A stretch of 64,000 bases of DNA from Halichondria panicea (Eukaryota; Porifera; Demospongiae; Suberitida; Halichondriidae): NCBI RefSeq assembly GCF_963675165.1, contig NC_087379.1, positions 7,036,339-7,100,338 of the forward strand. Direction: 5' to 3'. Below the pieces are notes generated by a model. The model worked only from the letters and a program-made list of their open reading frames with translations. It ran no database searches and was not told where the DNA came from. Shown piece by piece: positions 10,687-23,706 of this stretch. Every line of letters begins with the position of its first letter. Within the stretch, counting starts at the first letter, position 1. Made by a program: the position numbers and the translations under genes.

Positions 10687-13299
10687 GGGGGGGGGGCAAT
10701 TTGTTGAATTTGAAGTTAAAACACAGGTAATTCACCAGCAATTTCCTAAGTAAATGTTAATTTAAAAGGTCTCTGTCTATATGTTTCACAATCAATCTAT
10801 AGTTTCCTGCACGACTGTCCTTACATGGTAGCAGTGTTGAGCTGTGATGGGTGACAGAGAAGGGCAGTCAGTCTATCCAATAACAGCCCTACTCCTTCCA
10901 CTGAGAGCTGAGTCAGCACTTGTTCAGTGAGCTTCACTCCACACAGCTGGTCAAACTTGTTGTGCGTACTGCCAGGAGACATAACATAATTAAGTACACA
11001 TAATATTATTATACTTACCTTATTTTCAGCTGGAGGTACAATGCAATCAGAAGCTCTCTGTCAGTTGAGGAAGTCACAAGAGCAGACATCTCAGTCAGCT
11101 GTAAACGCAAACAAAGGGATAAACTAAGTGTTTAAAATTCCAAGTAAATGTGGATACACAGCTGCATGACTGCTGCTACGTACATGTCCCAGGCGTACAC
11201 AAATTCATTATCAATGGCAATTTTGTCTAGTAACATCATAGTAAAATTAGTTTACCAGAACAAGCTATGGTTACTTGCTCACCAAGTGTTTAGCAGCCAG
11301 ATGGAGGTAGTTATCCTTGGCTGCTGAGTTGTTGAGGAGACAGGAGAGCAGGTTGGGGGAGAGTGTGATGGCCACCTCACCCACTGTTAGTGAGGGGAGG
11401 AGAGACTCTAGCAGCTTGAAACCCAGGTAGCGACGCTCGTGGCTTGAGGAAAACAAAGAGTCTGTGTGTGTGTGTGTGTGCGCATGGACAAAGATGGTGG
11501 CTAATACAGACATATAGTGAAGACAGAGATCATAGAAATGGCATCCACACATCATCTATTGCTTAAATACATGAAAACAGGTACAAAAGGCAACAACACG
11601 ACTTTATGAGTATAATTTGATACATGTACGTGGCGTGCTACAAAGCAACAATCTTACCATCCACCACAGTCCTCCAGAATAGCTCGAAGACCTCTTTCCC
11701 TCTAATCGCCTCCAGGACCAACGCCCACACATTATGTAGTCGAGGGTGAGCAGAGGTTGACTCCATCAGCACAGGAACAAGCTGCTCCATGCATCCCTCA
11801 CTCAGCAAATTCTTACTGCCTAGCTTCTTACTCAAGTACTTACGAAACCACTTCTCCTGTGGAAAATGAGCAAGAATAAAAAATTATCATCATGGTATGA
11901 AATTCAGAACAAAATTACACGCTTCAATTGCTAAATTGTCATAATCTATAAAGTGGAAATTTGATTTACTAAATATTTAATTATTATACTGAAGAACAAA
12001 GAAAACAATATTACATGTATTAAGGATATTCTGCGAACCTTTCCGTAAATGTTGTTCATGTGAAGATATAGGAACAGTTGTTCAGCTGTACACCCGTCCC
12101 ATTCTGTATCCAGGGCAATGGGTATCACTTCATCTTGGACGATGTCATCATTTCCCTGAGAGTGGCACAAGTCCACGAGGTGGGCGATAGAGATATAGCA
12201 AAACTCTCGAAGGTAGTTCTTCTTTAGATAGCAAGTATGCAACTGCTGAGCCACGTTGACAATGTCCTCCTGGGGAATTGAGATACACACTCATGTAAAC
12301 CAAAGGCTTGGAAAAATGTACATTTTGGGTCCGAAAATGACCTCTGAGATTATTGCATACACCATGTGTTAGGAGCTACAGAATGCATGCCTTTAAGTTT
12401 TGGAAATTGACATTTCAATTTACGAGCAATCAAAACTATCAACGACACATAATTTTATAACGAGATCGAGACTAGAGACGTTAAGTGCATACAGTGTAGC
12501 AATGGTTGTGCCTCACCTTGTCGCTGACTCTGCCTGACTTGATGAGTGCTAGGAGAGCAAACAGTTTCCCAAAGTACAAGCCCCTCTCTTCTGCAGCCTT
12601 GTCACCACCAGTGGGCTCCAGGTGGGAGCGTATCAGCTGCAACACTTGAGACACGGGGATAGCGGGGGACACAGACAATAGCTGCGCATGCAAAGGAACA
12701 AATAGTAAAACGTAACCATATAAGCTTTCAGAAAATCCTTGATACATGTACACAGTATTCATGCCAGGGCTGCATTGAGGGGGGTAATTTGCCCCCCCTA
12801 GGATCTGGCAGATTCATTTTTTGTACTGCTATAATTCTGATGACTTCGCCCCCCCCCCCCCTGATCCAAAATCCTGGATGCAGCCCTGCATGCACTCCTG
12901 ATGTACAGTATTTAAACAGGGGGATTATAGACAATAAAATGCAAATAGACGGGGCTAGTGCATATAGTATCATCATTATTCGTACCTCTGTGAGGCTGAT
13001 GAAGTAGCCCTGCCGTGCACCCTTCCTGTTGGACGCTAGCCCTCTGATGAGCCGCTTCACAGTGTACTGAATATCCGAGCACATCTCTTCATCACCACAT
13101 GCCTCCTATAATTATAATTATATCCTGTGCAATCTATTTAATATTTATATCAGACCTGTGATTTCTGCAAGGAGGTGATTAGTTGCTTGGCTGACTGGAG
13201 CTGCTCTTCCTCCTCTAGTGAGGAGAGTCCCCAGAAGGTCTGCAGGATACCACCACCAGAGTCAGCCTGGTTGCCAGTCTCTAGGCTTATAGAATCCAT
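6989..13299 (-). CDS. MYBBP1A: MYB-binding protein 1A (Pol5-like nucleolar protein)
   Basis: Twenty-one exons with matching phases, total 1087 residues. From the 5' end: 13156-13299, 12986-13105, 12517-12681, 12039-12269, 11658-11856, 11283-11461, 11019-11098, 10825-10968, 10127-10619, 10018-10071, 9841-9948, 9456-9611, 8901-9200, 8577-8682, 8425-8516, 8248-8364, 8113-8185, 7749-7980, 7568-7619, 7438-7506 and 6989-7138. The N-terminal FWGLSSLEEEEQLQSAKQLI and YTVKRLIRGLASNRKGARQG fit the start of the Pol5/MYBBP1A family. An all-helical repeat body follows, then a Ser/Asp/Glu-rich acidic stretch (about 9000-9110), VDPLFRADIRKALG, and a basic tail SKSKKRKRTKHKK as a nucleolar signal. The family acts in nucleolar rRNA transcription and ribosome biogenesis and represses transcription factors. 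Human MYBBP1A is longer. Three splice sites lie within CA/GT microsatellites. Confidence 0.9.
9411..9455. repeat. CA-rich microsatellite abutting a splice donor
   Basis: Imperfect CACACC/CACACA repeat on the plus strand. On the minus strand the MYBBP1A exon ends CAG|GTGTGTGTATG, so the repeat itself forms the donor. Confidence 0.8.
10620..10694. repeat. TG microsatellite with G-run, forming a splice acceptor
   Basis: About 32 TG units followed by eleven G. On the minus strand this is a C-run then (CA)n ending CACACAG, directly followed by the MYBBP1A exon 10127-10619. Only this acceptor keeps the frame with the upstream exon. Confidence 0.85.
12765..12888. mobile_element. MITE with CAGGGCTGCAT ends in MYBBP1A intron
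   Basis: Starts CAGGGCTGCAT and ends ATGCAGCCCTG, with G- and C-runs inside. CATGC flanks both sides. CAGGG...CCCTG ends are typical of hAT-type elements, so a hAT MITE is the likely class. A related element with CAGGGTTTCAT ends lies at 29180-29471. Confidence 0.75.
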
Positions 13300-13674
13300 T
13301 ATGATTTTATATGCAGGCTTGAAGACCACGTGGCTCTTTTAGAGCCATGTGGGGAGGTGTGGCAGTAGTCTTATAAATTAGCCGCCCTCATCAGAGTACC
13401 GTAAAATTATCTGGTAATCTGTTTGTTATGGCGCCACTATGTCTACTGTTGGGTGCATGTACACCATCACCATGTATGGGTCAAATTTTTTCATAAAGGA
13501 TAATGATCCCTACACAATAGCTGTGCAAGCAGACCTATTGCACCAAATACAAAAATGCCTGCCAAAAGAGATAGTTAAATTATATGCCATACAAAAAAAT
13601 GTACGTGTGCATACAAAATTTAATTGATGAGATTGCGAGAGTTGATACACAAAAAGTTACACAAGGTTTGCGAG
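13300..13674. other. Spacer upstream of MYBBP1A, downstream of the carrier gene
   Basis: No supported gene. A small hairpin (CCACGTGGCTCTT ... AGAGCCATGTGG, about 13327-13353) containing CACGTG lies just upstream of the MYBBP1A start and could be a binding site for an E-box factor; this is inference. Confidence 0.35.
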
Positions 13675-15843
13675 TCAATTATTCGATTCTTGGACCATCC
13701 GAATGATAGCTTCGTACGTCAGAAACACGATGACAGTATTTGGGACAACCCTACACAGATGCGGGGTCATTCCTCCGTATAAACCTCGAGTGCCCTCCTC
13801 CCTCGAGATCTTGAGGAGAGTTTGGAAAAAGGAATGATATTTTCTGTGTTCTCTTGCGACTTTTTGTCTTAGTCTCGTTCTACACACCTCTGCACGGGAA
13901 TAAAGAGCAAGTTCATAAAATTATGTATGCCACTTACACAATGTTGACATGGGATGGAATCTAGAAATTTAGTCTGTACTCTATACAACTTATGCAATAC
14001 CCAGCATACACGTAGCAGGAAAATCCTGCTGTATTGGGCAGTCTATACAGTCTACCATCAATAGAAGCCAATGCTATAATTCAGTATTGTGTCACTCTAT
14101 AAGCACTATAATGGAGTCATAACAGATACATACTGATAGTAACAACGGAACAGGGCTTACCGTGAGGGTAACATATTGAGGATGCTGTGAGTTTTGATAT
14201 TCCGGCTGCAAGCATACAGTCCTTGAGTTCTAGTGTCTGGTTGTGCGCCTTTATCGTCTTCTTAATATGTTCGTAAATTACAAAGTGAATTGCTGTTTCT
14301 GAGAGACCTGCAAAAAACACAAAAGAAGAGTTTGTTTACAGTAGAGATCTAATTAAGATATTCATTAGATATTGTTACGCAAGAAGCCCTACACAATGCC
14401 CATTCATGCCACAAGGTTTGTGAACTCATGGTTATAAATACATTCAAAGGTCACGCAGATATACACATGCTGAGCACATGCATCAACACAAACAAATCAG
14501 TAGTGTAGTACCCACACTCACCTGCGTACGATGCAGTCAGCCCTCGGTAGAAGCCTCTTATACCATCCATCTTGAATATCTGTTTTACACATCTCTGAGC
14601 AGTCAGTCTGCTGCACTCTAGTTGCATTTGAGTTTTGACTACCCATATTGGACTAGTCACCGTTGATGTCACCACTCCTGCACGAAAATAAAAATGCACA
14701 ATGTCATGTGAATGCACTTAATCACTAACTGTTTACAAATTGGGCAAATTGTTATAAGGACTAGATACACAAGGACTAGATACACAATGCCACTGAGTCT
14801 ATTGTGTTGGGCACGTTGATCAATTAGCACTTAAACGTGGCAAGCATGTGCACTGGGCAGGCGTGTGTGGGTGACCACTAGGTGTTGGGGAACAAAAGAC
14901 ACTATACAAGAGAAATTACAGACAATGGTAGACATACCTGCAGAGACTGCAGAGCAGAGGTGAACGGCTGGACTTTCGTACGAGAATATATTATTAAACA
15001 TCTGCTTGGCTTGTGCATAGGAGGTGAAATATAATGCCCTGTGTGTTGGGAAAAAGAGAAACATTCCTCACATGACTATCTAATGTATGTAACCATGAAA
15101 CCTAACAGTGTCTATGGTAAGCAAAACATAGAGGGGGAAACAAATAATATGAAGTACTAGATGCGTGTACTGAATGATAATATACCTTGTGGGCATGATG
15201 CCAATCAAACTGGGAGAGAGACCTTTGAATAATGCAGACAGTCCTTCTGTTTGCAACATATGTCTGCATGGAAACAATCAATGGTGATGCAAAATCAATA
15301 CTAGTATGAATACTGTACATACAAGTTATTTACACTTGCTATTCAAGTGATAACGGTTAAAATTGGATACATTGGTACCTAGCAGGCAAATATGAAGTAT
15401 GCCTTAAATCTGTACTTAAGGAATTTAAGACACACAGTGCATTCTGATGAACATGCAACACACACCTGAAATAGACAAGAGGAGTTGTACTAGCAATGGC
15501 GACTCCACCACCAGCAGATGCTGTCTGGAGGCTCAGTACACGATACAACTGCACATTCTGTAGAACGTTCTGCCCAACAGACGACTGAAGCCAAAAAAGT
15601 ATAAATTAATAACAATTAATTATTTTTTCCCTCTACAAATGAAAAACAAAACGAATACAATTACTGTCTACGAACGTACCTGTAGCCTTGTCTTGATAAC
15701 TTCTAACGGACAGGTAACCATGGTACCAACAGCTCCGGCAAGCCTGTAATTAAAGGGAGCAAAAAATTGATTTTTCTGCACATTTCTGAGATATGTGTAG
15801 ATACTTACCCTCCAGCTAGTAGATTAATGACTGGATCAGTCAT
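13675..15843 (-). CDS. Mitochondrial carrier, SLC25A33/SLC25A36 type (pyrimidine nucleotide carrier)
   Basis: Eight exons: 15809-15843, 15680-15743, 15466-15584, 15186-15263, 14938-15038, 14522-14677, 14161-14307 and 13675-13889. They give 304 residues with all phases consistent. Three carrier repeats are visible with signature motifs: CPLEVIKTRLQ (repeat 1), SPIWVVKTQMQLE (repeat 2) and CYPHEVCRTRLRQ (repeat 3). The matching G-x-x-x-[YF]-[RK]-G elements are ALFKGLSP, GFYRGLTASYAG and GLYGGMTPHL. The tryptophan in PIWVVKTQMQ and the long loop after repeat 1 match the SLC25A33/36 group, which imports pyrimidine nucleotides for mtDNA and RNA synthesis at the inner membrane. Which of the two it is cannot be told. 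Divergent to PXYLP1, with about 440 bp between start codons. Confidence 0.88.
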
Positions 15844-16282
15844 TTTCTTTCGTTATTCTTTAGTGTTTTGTGCCAACAATAGCAGGTATAGGAATGTGAC
15901 TTGAACTTTAGGTTCTTATGAGACTTGGACGTTGTATACATCAGATATCCACCAGTGATAGTTCCGCAGGAACTGTTTTGCATAACTGCTCCCAAAAGGA
16001 AACGTAGCAGAGCCTGTAGAGGACTTGAAAAACGGCTTGACTTCTTTCACACAAGATCTTTTGCTCGTGTATCTATGCTGCCGCTTTTGTACAGCACAGA
16101 GAATGCTTGCACGTTCTCTGCACATGCACAGTAACGAGGCACGTGGAGATGGGCGTAGCAGTCAGGAAATGATCGCTGACTCAGCAAACACGCAACGTGT
16201 TGACTTGGCTATTGAACAAAATGGGGGCAGGGCTCATGGTCTTTTTGGAGAGTTTGAAGAAACTAAGGTTTTTTATGTGTTG
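15844..16282. promoter_or_regulatory. Divergent promoter region, carrier / PXYLP1
   Basis: Between the carrier start and the preferred PXYLP1 start. The PXYLP1 frame is open from about 16025 with in-frame ATGs at 16025, 16103, 16124 and 16169, so part of it could be coding. Confidence 0.4.
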
Positions 16283-17883
16283 ATGGGACGCTTACTGTCC
16301 AGGAGGACACGCAAAGGAGGATTATTCATACTCTTAGTATTGCTAATTCTAACTGGTAAGCTGGCAATGAGCATTAATGAAGCTAGCTAACATAGATCTA
16401 GTCCTTGAATACTACTTTTTTATCTTTCTCAGTGTGGCTGTACCAGGCTCACAGAGTGAAATCATCTGAGAAGGAAACAAAAAACAATTCGTCCAATGCT
16501 CATCACTCATACGCTGAACTATCGTACTCTGAACCCTCCTCTCCATGCAACGGTGATTGTGAAGCTTATACTAATCGTCTCAAGCGCTACTGCCACAGCT
16601 CATTATTTGATGGAAACGAACAAATCTCTTCGAATGAAGGCAGGCTAACTAATGATGACTATGAGCTGGTACATGTGCACATTGTAGCAAGACATGGAGA
16701 TCGTACCCCAGTCTCCAACCTACGACTTGGTCCCAGAGTGTACTATGAATGTGGCCTGGTCCAGGAATCAATTAATTGGAACGGACTCAACGATTTTACT
16801 CCACATTTTCTAACTCCTTCATCACGTGGAATTGAGCCTCAAATTCAGTTCCATCCCGGAACCCAAAGACACGAGTGTGGGGACGTCAAGGGAATCGGTA
16901 AACTGACGTTACTAGGCTACAAGCAACATGTATACTTGGGCAAACTGATGCGAGACAAATATGACAATTTTGTGGCTCCCATTATTGAGGATGTTCCATC
17001 TCTAAGGAATGGTGTATACGTACAATCCACTCAGGTACTCAGGACAATTCTCAGTCTGTCTGCTTTTATGTTGGGATTTCTACCAGATTCAACCGAGCTT
17101 CGACGAGCTACAACCGTTCACATCTCACACGGTACACTGCTTGAAGCCCCTCCAGTTGGCATTGAGACTGTTTATAAACATTGCCATGGCTACTCTCAAC
17201 TATGGAATGAAGATCGTAGACAAACTGGTTACCTAACGAGTGAAGATAAAAGAAGACACTTGATTACCAATCTCTGTGGCATGTTTGGACTAGTGAGCAA
17301 ATGCCAAAGCCTGTCAGTAGCCAAAGTGTTTGAGCAACTTTCTATCAGAGGCTGCCACCGACCTTTAGACCCACTACCTTGTGTGAAAAACAACGGTCCG
17401 TGTGTTTCGTACCCGCAAGCTTTAGAGCTATTCAAATTTGCTGACTGGGCTTGGAGCAATGGCCATCCTCTGAAGACATCTATCATCGCAACAATGCCGT
17501 TTTTGACTCATTCCATATTGTCTCCAATGCAACGAGTAATTGAGAGTTATCAGAGAAGCATTTCATTGGCTGGTTCTTACAAGTTCATGGTATCGCTGAC
17601 ACACGATGATGCAATCACTAAGATGTTAACGAACCTGGGTGTGCGTGTGAGTGAATGGATACCTTATGCAACTAGAGTTGTGTTTGAACTTTGGAAAAAG
17701 AAAGATGAAGAATTGTATGAGGTTCGAATATTACTGAATGGAGAAGTGGTGACTCCACAGTGTGGTGGTTGGAGAGAGGGGATGAATGATGAACTGATTC
17801 CATACCCAGTCTTGAAGGTGTTCCTCACCTCGGGGACACACAGAGAACTCAAGTATTACAATAACATGTGTACAACTACATAG
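16283..17883 (+). CDS. PXYLP1: 2-phosphoxylose phosphatase 1, histidine acid phosphatase family
   Basis: Two exons, 16283-16355 and 16433-17883, 507 residues from the preferred ATG. The N-terminus MGRLLSRRTRKGG followed by LFILLVLLILT is a short basic tail plus signal-anchor, a type II Golgi membrane topology. The catalytic motif RHGDRTP is at 16690-16710; its His is phosphorylated during the reaction. The C-terminal His-Asp pair is at 17602-17607 (SLTHDDAI). Length and topology match PXYLP1 (ACPL2), which removes the 2-phosphate from xylose in the glycosaminoglycan linker and so licenses proteoglycan chain growth. Many lumenal cysteines suggest disulfides. Longer starts at 16025-16169 are possible; 16283 is chosen because it gives a normal signal-anchor. 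Confidence 0.9.
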
Positions 17884-18104
17884 CTACAGTTGGGCTGTAT
17901 ATTATGTGTGCGTTAAAACCTTGCAGCTCAACAATACTACCATACTCTGACAGTCATTTTTTTACAGTATAATATGTAGTACTAGTATCAACCATATTAG
18001 CACAATGCCATGCACTTACTGGCTCACACTGAGCTAGCTGTGATGTGTATTGATCAAGCATGAATGCTAGTCTCGCGAGCAGACTACATGAATGCATGGC
18101 ATGA
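17884..18104. other. Spacer between PXYLP1 and the receptor array
   Basis: No gene or recognisable repeat. It contains the PXYLP1 3' region. Confidence 0.4.
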
Positions 18105-18163
18105 ATGTCAGTAAGGAGGGGTCCAAACAAAGGGGCGTATAAACGTAGCTACTTTCTAAGAAA
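18105..18163 (+). promoter_or_regulatory. Conserved proximal promoter/5' UTR of array copy A
   Basis: The block ATGTCAGTAAGGAGGGGTCC ... AAACAAAGGGG ... CTAAGAAA directly before the start codon recurs at 35288-35343 and 60034-60087 before copies B and C, with only a few differences. Co-regulation of the three genes is inferred. Confidence 0.6.
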
Positions 18164-18253
18164 ATGGACATACACAGTGCTGCCCTCATTGGTGACTTGA
18201 GTGCTTTAAAAGATGCCATCAAGAGAGGAAAGGATGTCAACAGTGTGAATAAG
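18164..18253 (+). CDS. Copy A ankyrin N-cap exon
   Basis: Encodes MDIHSAALIGDLSALKDAIK plus ten residues, a capping half-repeat (xAAxxGDLxxLKxAIxRGxDVN). The donor is AAG|GTAAGC. Copies B and C have the same exon at 35344-35433 and 60088-60174; that of C is one codon shorter. Confidence 0.85.
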
Positions 18254-21200
18254 GTAAGCTGGTTTGTGGGTATGTAGAGCTGAAGCTGTGAAAGTCTGTT
18301 TTTGCTACTGTCATGCTAATTAATAATAATATACGAATGTACGATATCCCTTGATTCCATGCTTTAGTCTTGTCCCCAAATATTGTCTGTCTATCTCAAA
18401 TGAGAGGTAAGGTCATCGGTTACCATACAGCCGTATTTCAGGCTACATAATTTATAGTAATGAGGGAGCAAACCACTTCAGAACCATACTGTGGTGATAG
18501 ATAGTTGATGCATGTGCTCTGTCACCAGAATAACTGTGGACATGGAAAATTGAATTTGGTGCGACTATTATTTTTGGTCGTGTGTAGATTTTAATCTGCT
18601 GTCGCTCAACTACGAGCTAGCTTGCTGAAAGGTTAGAGTTAGTGTTATGTACTTTCGTGCGTGGGCTAAGTCACTACTGAGCCAATATATCCCATGTGGC
18701 ACTCGTGCATGTGTCACAACTATAACATAAAGTTTTCTAATAACATAGCCGGCATTATATAGATAGTTGCATTTTCATTTTTCGTGTCCAACCTCCTCTG
18801 TAGTTTTATATAGTAGCTGGACGAGCAAGAGTTAGCTAGCTACAGATCTACCGACAGTTAGTGTTCCTACGATGGCCGAGAAGAGTCACCTGCATCCGCC
18901 TACCACCACAATTAACTGTGCACGCTTAAAACCAATGTCAATCTGTGCAAGGTCAAAGGTCAACGAATAATGTCTGCATTCTAATTAACGCAACGTATTA
19001 CTTTTGTTGAAGTGACCATTGATGAGGTGGGTTGGTCCCAGAGGAGGTTGGACACGATTACGTACACCACTTTTTTTGCTGAGCTGACACAAAAATTGGC
19101 AATGAGTTCTATGTAAACTTCTAGCTGATGTTGCACGGTCATTGGAGACTGAAGGCAAACTTTATGTGCCTCTCTGGCTTCTTTTGATATAAAACTTTCA
19201 TTAACCAACCCGATCCCCTCTATTCTGACGAGCATACAGTGTTTTCTAGATTCTTGTCAGCCAGTACAGTGCAAGCTGCATACAGCACCGCTGAACTATA
19301 CCGTACCCTATAGTCTAGCTAATCTTGGTCCAGGCAGATGGACTACAGACACAGCTAGTCCGGTGTTACAAGTCAGCAAAGCAAGAGTATCCATAACTTT
19401 TTTATTACAGTGTTATTCGGTATCTATGGTAACTTTAAGCAGAGACCTTAGGAATGTCACATGATTGATGACGCGTGGCCAACCTCCTCTGGGTTGGTCC
19501 TACTATACTATCCTATAGTGATTCAACACTCTTCAAGAGTAGCTCTAGAACTAAATCCAACCTACCTGCACTGTGCATCGATGTCCATTTCAACAAATTA
19601 ATACGTTGCGTTAATTAGAATGCAGACAACCTTGTGCAGACTGACCTGAAAATTTATTCTTTGTTCCTTTACTTTATTTATGTTTTGTCAATATTTATGA
19701 TGCTCTCACTCTTGTAGGATGGGCGGACTCCACTCTATTGGGCAGCCAGCTATGGTCACACTGACTGTGTTAAAAAGCTGCTCTCCTCAGGAGCTGTAGT
19801 GGACCTGGCTGACATGGTGAGTATCTGATACTAAACTGATGTGTCTATAGTACAGTGGCCCTGAGGTACACACATAGTAGGCTCGAGGCTACAGCAATTC
19901 TCTACATCAATTCAACTGAGGTCAGCTCCATTGAACTGAGGCTATGGCAATTCACTACTTTTGTAAGAAAATGACTAGGGGTCTTTAATATTACAAATTA
20001 AATCAGAAATAAGTCTCCAAGCAAGTTTGTGAAGAACTAAGGGGGTGGATTAGTGTAACGGAATAGTTACCTATAGGCTAGCTAATGACTCTATATACCG
20101 TTGAGGTCTGTAGCCTCTGCTTTAGCCATGACACAGACAGACAGAGTGTGATTTTCTATTTAAAACACACCTGATATAATTATTTCTAGGGAGTTGAATT
20201 GACGTAGAGAATTGTCGTAGCCTCGAGCCTACAATGTGTGTACCTCAGGGCCACCGTACTATAGGCAGCATGTTCGTGACCATGCATGTACTTACAATTA
20301 TGGACGTTGCCGGCATTTTGAATTAAAATTAACCTTATTATGTTTTGCCTATAAGATGTACTTATCTTGCTTATTAATTTTGTGTTTAAGTTGATAAACT
20401 GGGCTACATACATTTTCTTGCATGTTGTACTCTATTACCGATTAAAATCATAGACTATAATTATAGTGATACATTATACAGTATATACTAGCCTCGTTCT
20501 CAGGCCGAGGTGTCTCTAAAATAACGCTAGATTGCCATGCAACTAGGCCTGGGGAAGATTGCATATGGGCGTGGTTTCAATTTGTTTAGATCCAACAAAT
20601 TTCAATGATTTTTCCGTAAAAGCTGCCGTAATCACAAAAATAGCTCCGTGTTACAAAGCTAACCTAGCTAACTAGCTAGCTAGCTATTAGATCTAGGTGG
20701 TAGCTATCAAGTTGTGTCAAACAAGAGGCCCCCCTCAATGAGCGTCAGGTCCAAGCTGTCAACTCCAGTGTGAAGGAAGGGACATTTTGTGTGGTTCCCT
20801 ACTGTGCTACCAGTTGCTGCAGACAATGAACTTGGAAGCCATTAGCTCGATCTACCTGGACATATAGCATAGGTGTATTTTGTGTTGCTAGGGTTATAAA
20901 CTAGTTATGACACGTGCACTCGGGATGCATGGTGTATATTGCACTCAGCCCTCGGGCCAATATCATATTTCTTTGTCATTTCTCTTAAACAATAATTATA
21001 TCAGATACAATCTATCCCAGGCCTAGTTGGCGACCTAGCATTATTTTTGAGACAACTCTGCCTGGGAACGAGGCTAAGTATATACATGCAGTTGTAGATG
21101 TACTGTACAATGTATTATGAACTTACGTGTGCTGACAATTACATTTCCCTGTGGATTTTAGTGCTTTAAACTGACGTACTAGCCGGTTTATTTACATGTA

Positions 21201-23657
21201 CTGTACTAGCTGGCTTAATACGTATGACTGTTGTGCTTGTGTTCTCACTCTAGGATGTGGTTGGAAATGTAGAGCAGTGAATGTCTGTATTGTTCAATGT
21301 ACATTCATATTGTGTTATCACTGTCTCCACTCTTGCAGGATGGGGACACTCCACTCATGAGGGCAGCCAATGGAGGGTACACTGACTGTGTTAAAAAACT
21401 GCTCTCCTCAGGAGCCGTTGTGGACCTGGCTAACAAGGTGAGTATCTGATACTAAACTGATGCGTCTATAGTACAGTGGCCCTGAGGTACACACATAGTA
21501 GGCTCGAGGTTACGGCAATTCTCTACGTCAATTCAACTGGGGTCAGCTCCATTGAACTGAGCAATTCACTACTTTTATAAGAAGATGTCTAATATATTAC
21601 AAAATCAGATATGAGTCTCCAAGCATCTCTAAGCAAGTTTGTGAAGAACTAAGGGGGTGGATTAGTGCTAACGGAATAGTTACCTATAGGCTAGCTAATG
21701 ACTCTATATACCGTTGAGGTCTGTAGCCTCTGCTTTAGCCATGACACAGACAGACAGAGTATGATTTTCTATTTAAAACACACCTGACATAATTATTTCT
21801 AGGGAGTTGAATTGATGTAGAGAATTGCCATAGCCTCGAGCCTACTATGTGTGTACCTCAGGGCCTCCGTACTATAGGCAGCATGTTCGTGACCATGCAT
21901 GTACGTACAATTATGGACGTAGCCGGCATTTAGAATTAAAATTAACCTTATTATGTTTTGCCTATAAGATGTACTTATCTTGCTTATTAATTTTGTGTTT
22001 AAGTTGATAAACTGGGCTACATACATTTTCTTGCATGTTGTACTCTATTACCGATTAAAATCATAGACTATAATTATAGTGATACATTATACAGTATATA
22101 CTAGCCTCGTTCCCAGGCCGAGGTGTCTCTAAAATAACGCTAGATCGCCATGCAACTAGGCCTGGGGAAGATTGCATATGGGCGTGGTTTCAATTTGTTC
22201 AGATCCAACAAATTTCAATGATTTTTCCGTAAAAGCTGCCGTAATCACAAAAATAGCTCCGTGTTACAAAGCTAACCTAGCTAACTAGCTAGCTAGCTAT
22301 TAGATCTAGGTGGTAGCTATCAAGTTGTGTCAAACAAGAGGCCCCCCTCAATGAGCGTCAGGTCCAAGCTGTCAACTCCAGTGTGAAGGAAGGGACATTT
22401 TGTGTGGTTCCCTACTGTGCTACCAGTTGCTGCAGACAATGAACTTGGAAGCCATTAGCTCGATCTACCTGGACATATAGCATAGGTGTATTTTGTGTTG
22501 CTAGGGTTATAAACTAGTTATGACACGTGCACTCGGGATGCATGGTGTATATTGCACTCAGCCCTTGGGCCAATATCATATTTCTTTGTCATTTCTCTTA
22601 AACAATAATTATATCAGATACAATCTATCCCAGGCCTAGTTGGCGACCTAGCATTATTTTTGAGACAACTCTGCCTGGGAACGAGGCTAAGTATATACAT
22701 GCAGTTGTAGATGTACTGTACAATGTATTATGAACTTACGTGTGCTGACAATTACATTTCCCTGTGGATTGTAGTGCTTTAAACTGACGTACTAGCCGGT
22801 TTATTTACATGTACTGTACTAGCTGGCTTAATACGTATGACTGTTGTGCTTGTGTTCTCACTCTAGGATGTGGTTGGAAATGTAGAGCAGTGAATGTCTG
22901 TATTGTTCAATGTACATTCATATTGTGTTGTCACTGTCTCCACTCTTGCAGGATGGGGACACTCCACTCATGAGGGCAGCCTTCTGGGAACACGAAGATA
23001 CTGTGAAGGAGCTTCTCTCATCAGGGGCTTCCCCTCTCTGCACTAATAATGTGAGCACATGTACTTTTAGAGTACATAGTTGCGTAGTTATACTTAACAA
23101 ACAGCTTTACATGTACTGTACACCTATACCTCTTACAGTAGTTAATGACTGAACAGAGCTGTCATTTGTACCTAAACAGATATACCCAACCTCTTAATAT
23201 GCAATTATCGTTGCCAGTATTGCTCTGTCAGAAAAGTACATGTCATACGCATTAGACCACTTTACCTCTTACAATGTACGTCTCATCCCTTCATATGATC
23301 ATCATCACAGGATGGACAGACTGCTCTGATGGTGGCCAAGAGATCACAATTCTCTAACCCTTCAGTAATACAGTTGCTTGAGGAAGCTGCTGAATCACAT
23401 GTGAGTCCATACCTCAATAATGCACACACTGCATGATCATGATGGTGTTTTAGTTTATTGTGCCGAATAATTAAATAGTGCATACATTATTATATGTACA
23501 TCGAATAAACTGTATGTCCTTTCTTTTACGAGTATTTTGCTATTTGGATAATTAAGCTCTAAATACTGTCCATTTAATTGCAATGGAGTGCAAACTAGTA
23601 CAGTTCCAATATTACACACACCTAAACAAGCATGAATACCATTACATGTGCCCCCCC

Positions 23658-23706
<49 letters not shown>

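Noticed and set aside
13439-13627. 62-residue plus-strand ORF between MYBBP1A and the carrier gene
   Set aside because: Short, no recognisable motif and no splice or promoter support.
20186-20413. Minus-strand 75-residue ORF repeated at 21799, 36368, 38033, 39674, 41368 and 62408
   Set aside because: It overlaps the fold-back element in near-identical introns, so conservation follows from DNA duplication; no family resemblance, and the copy at 41368 has indels.
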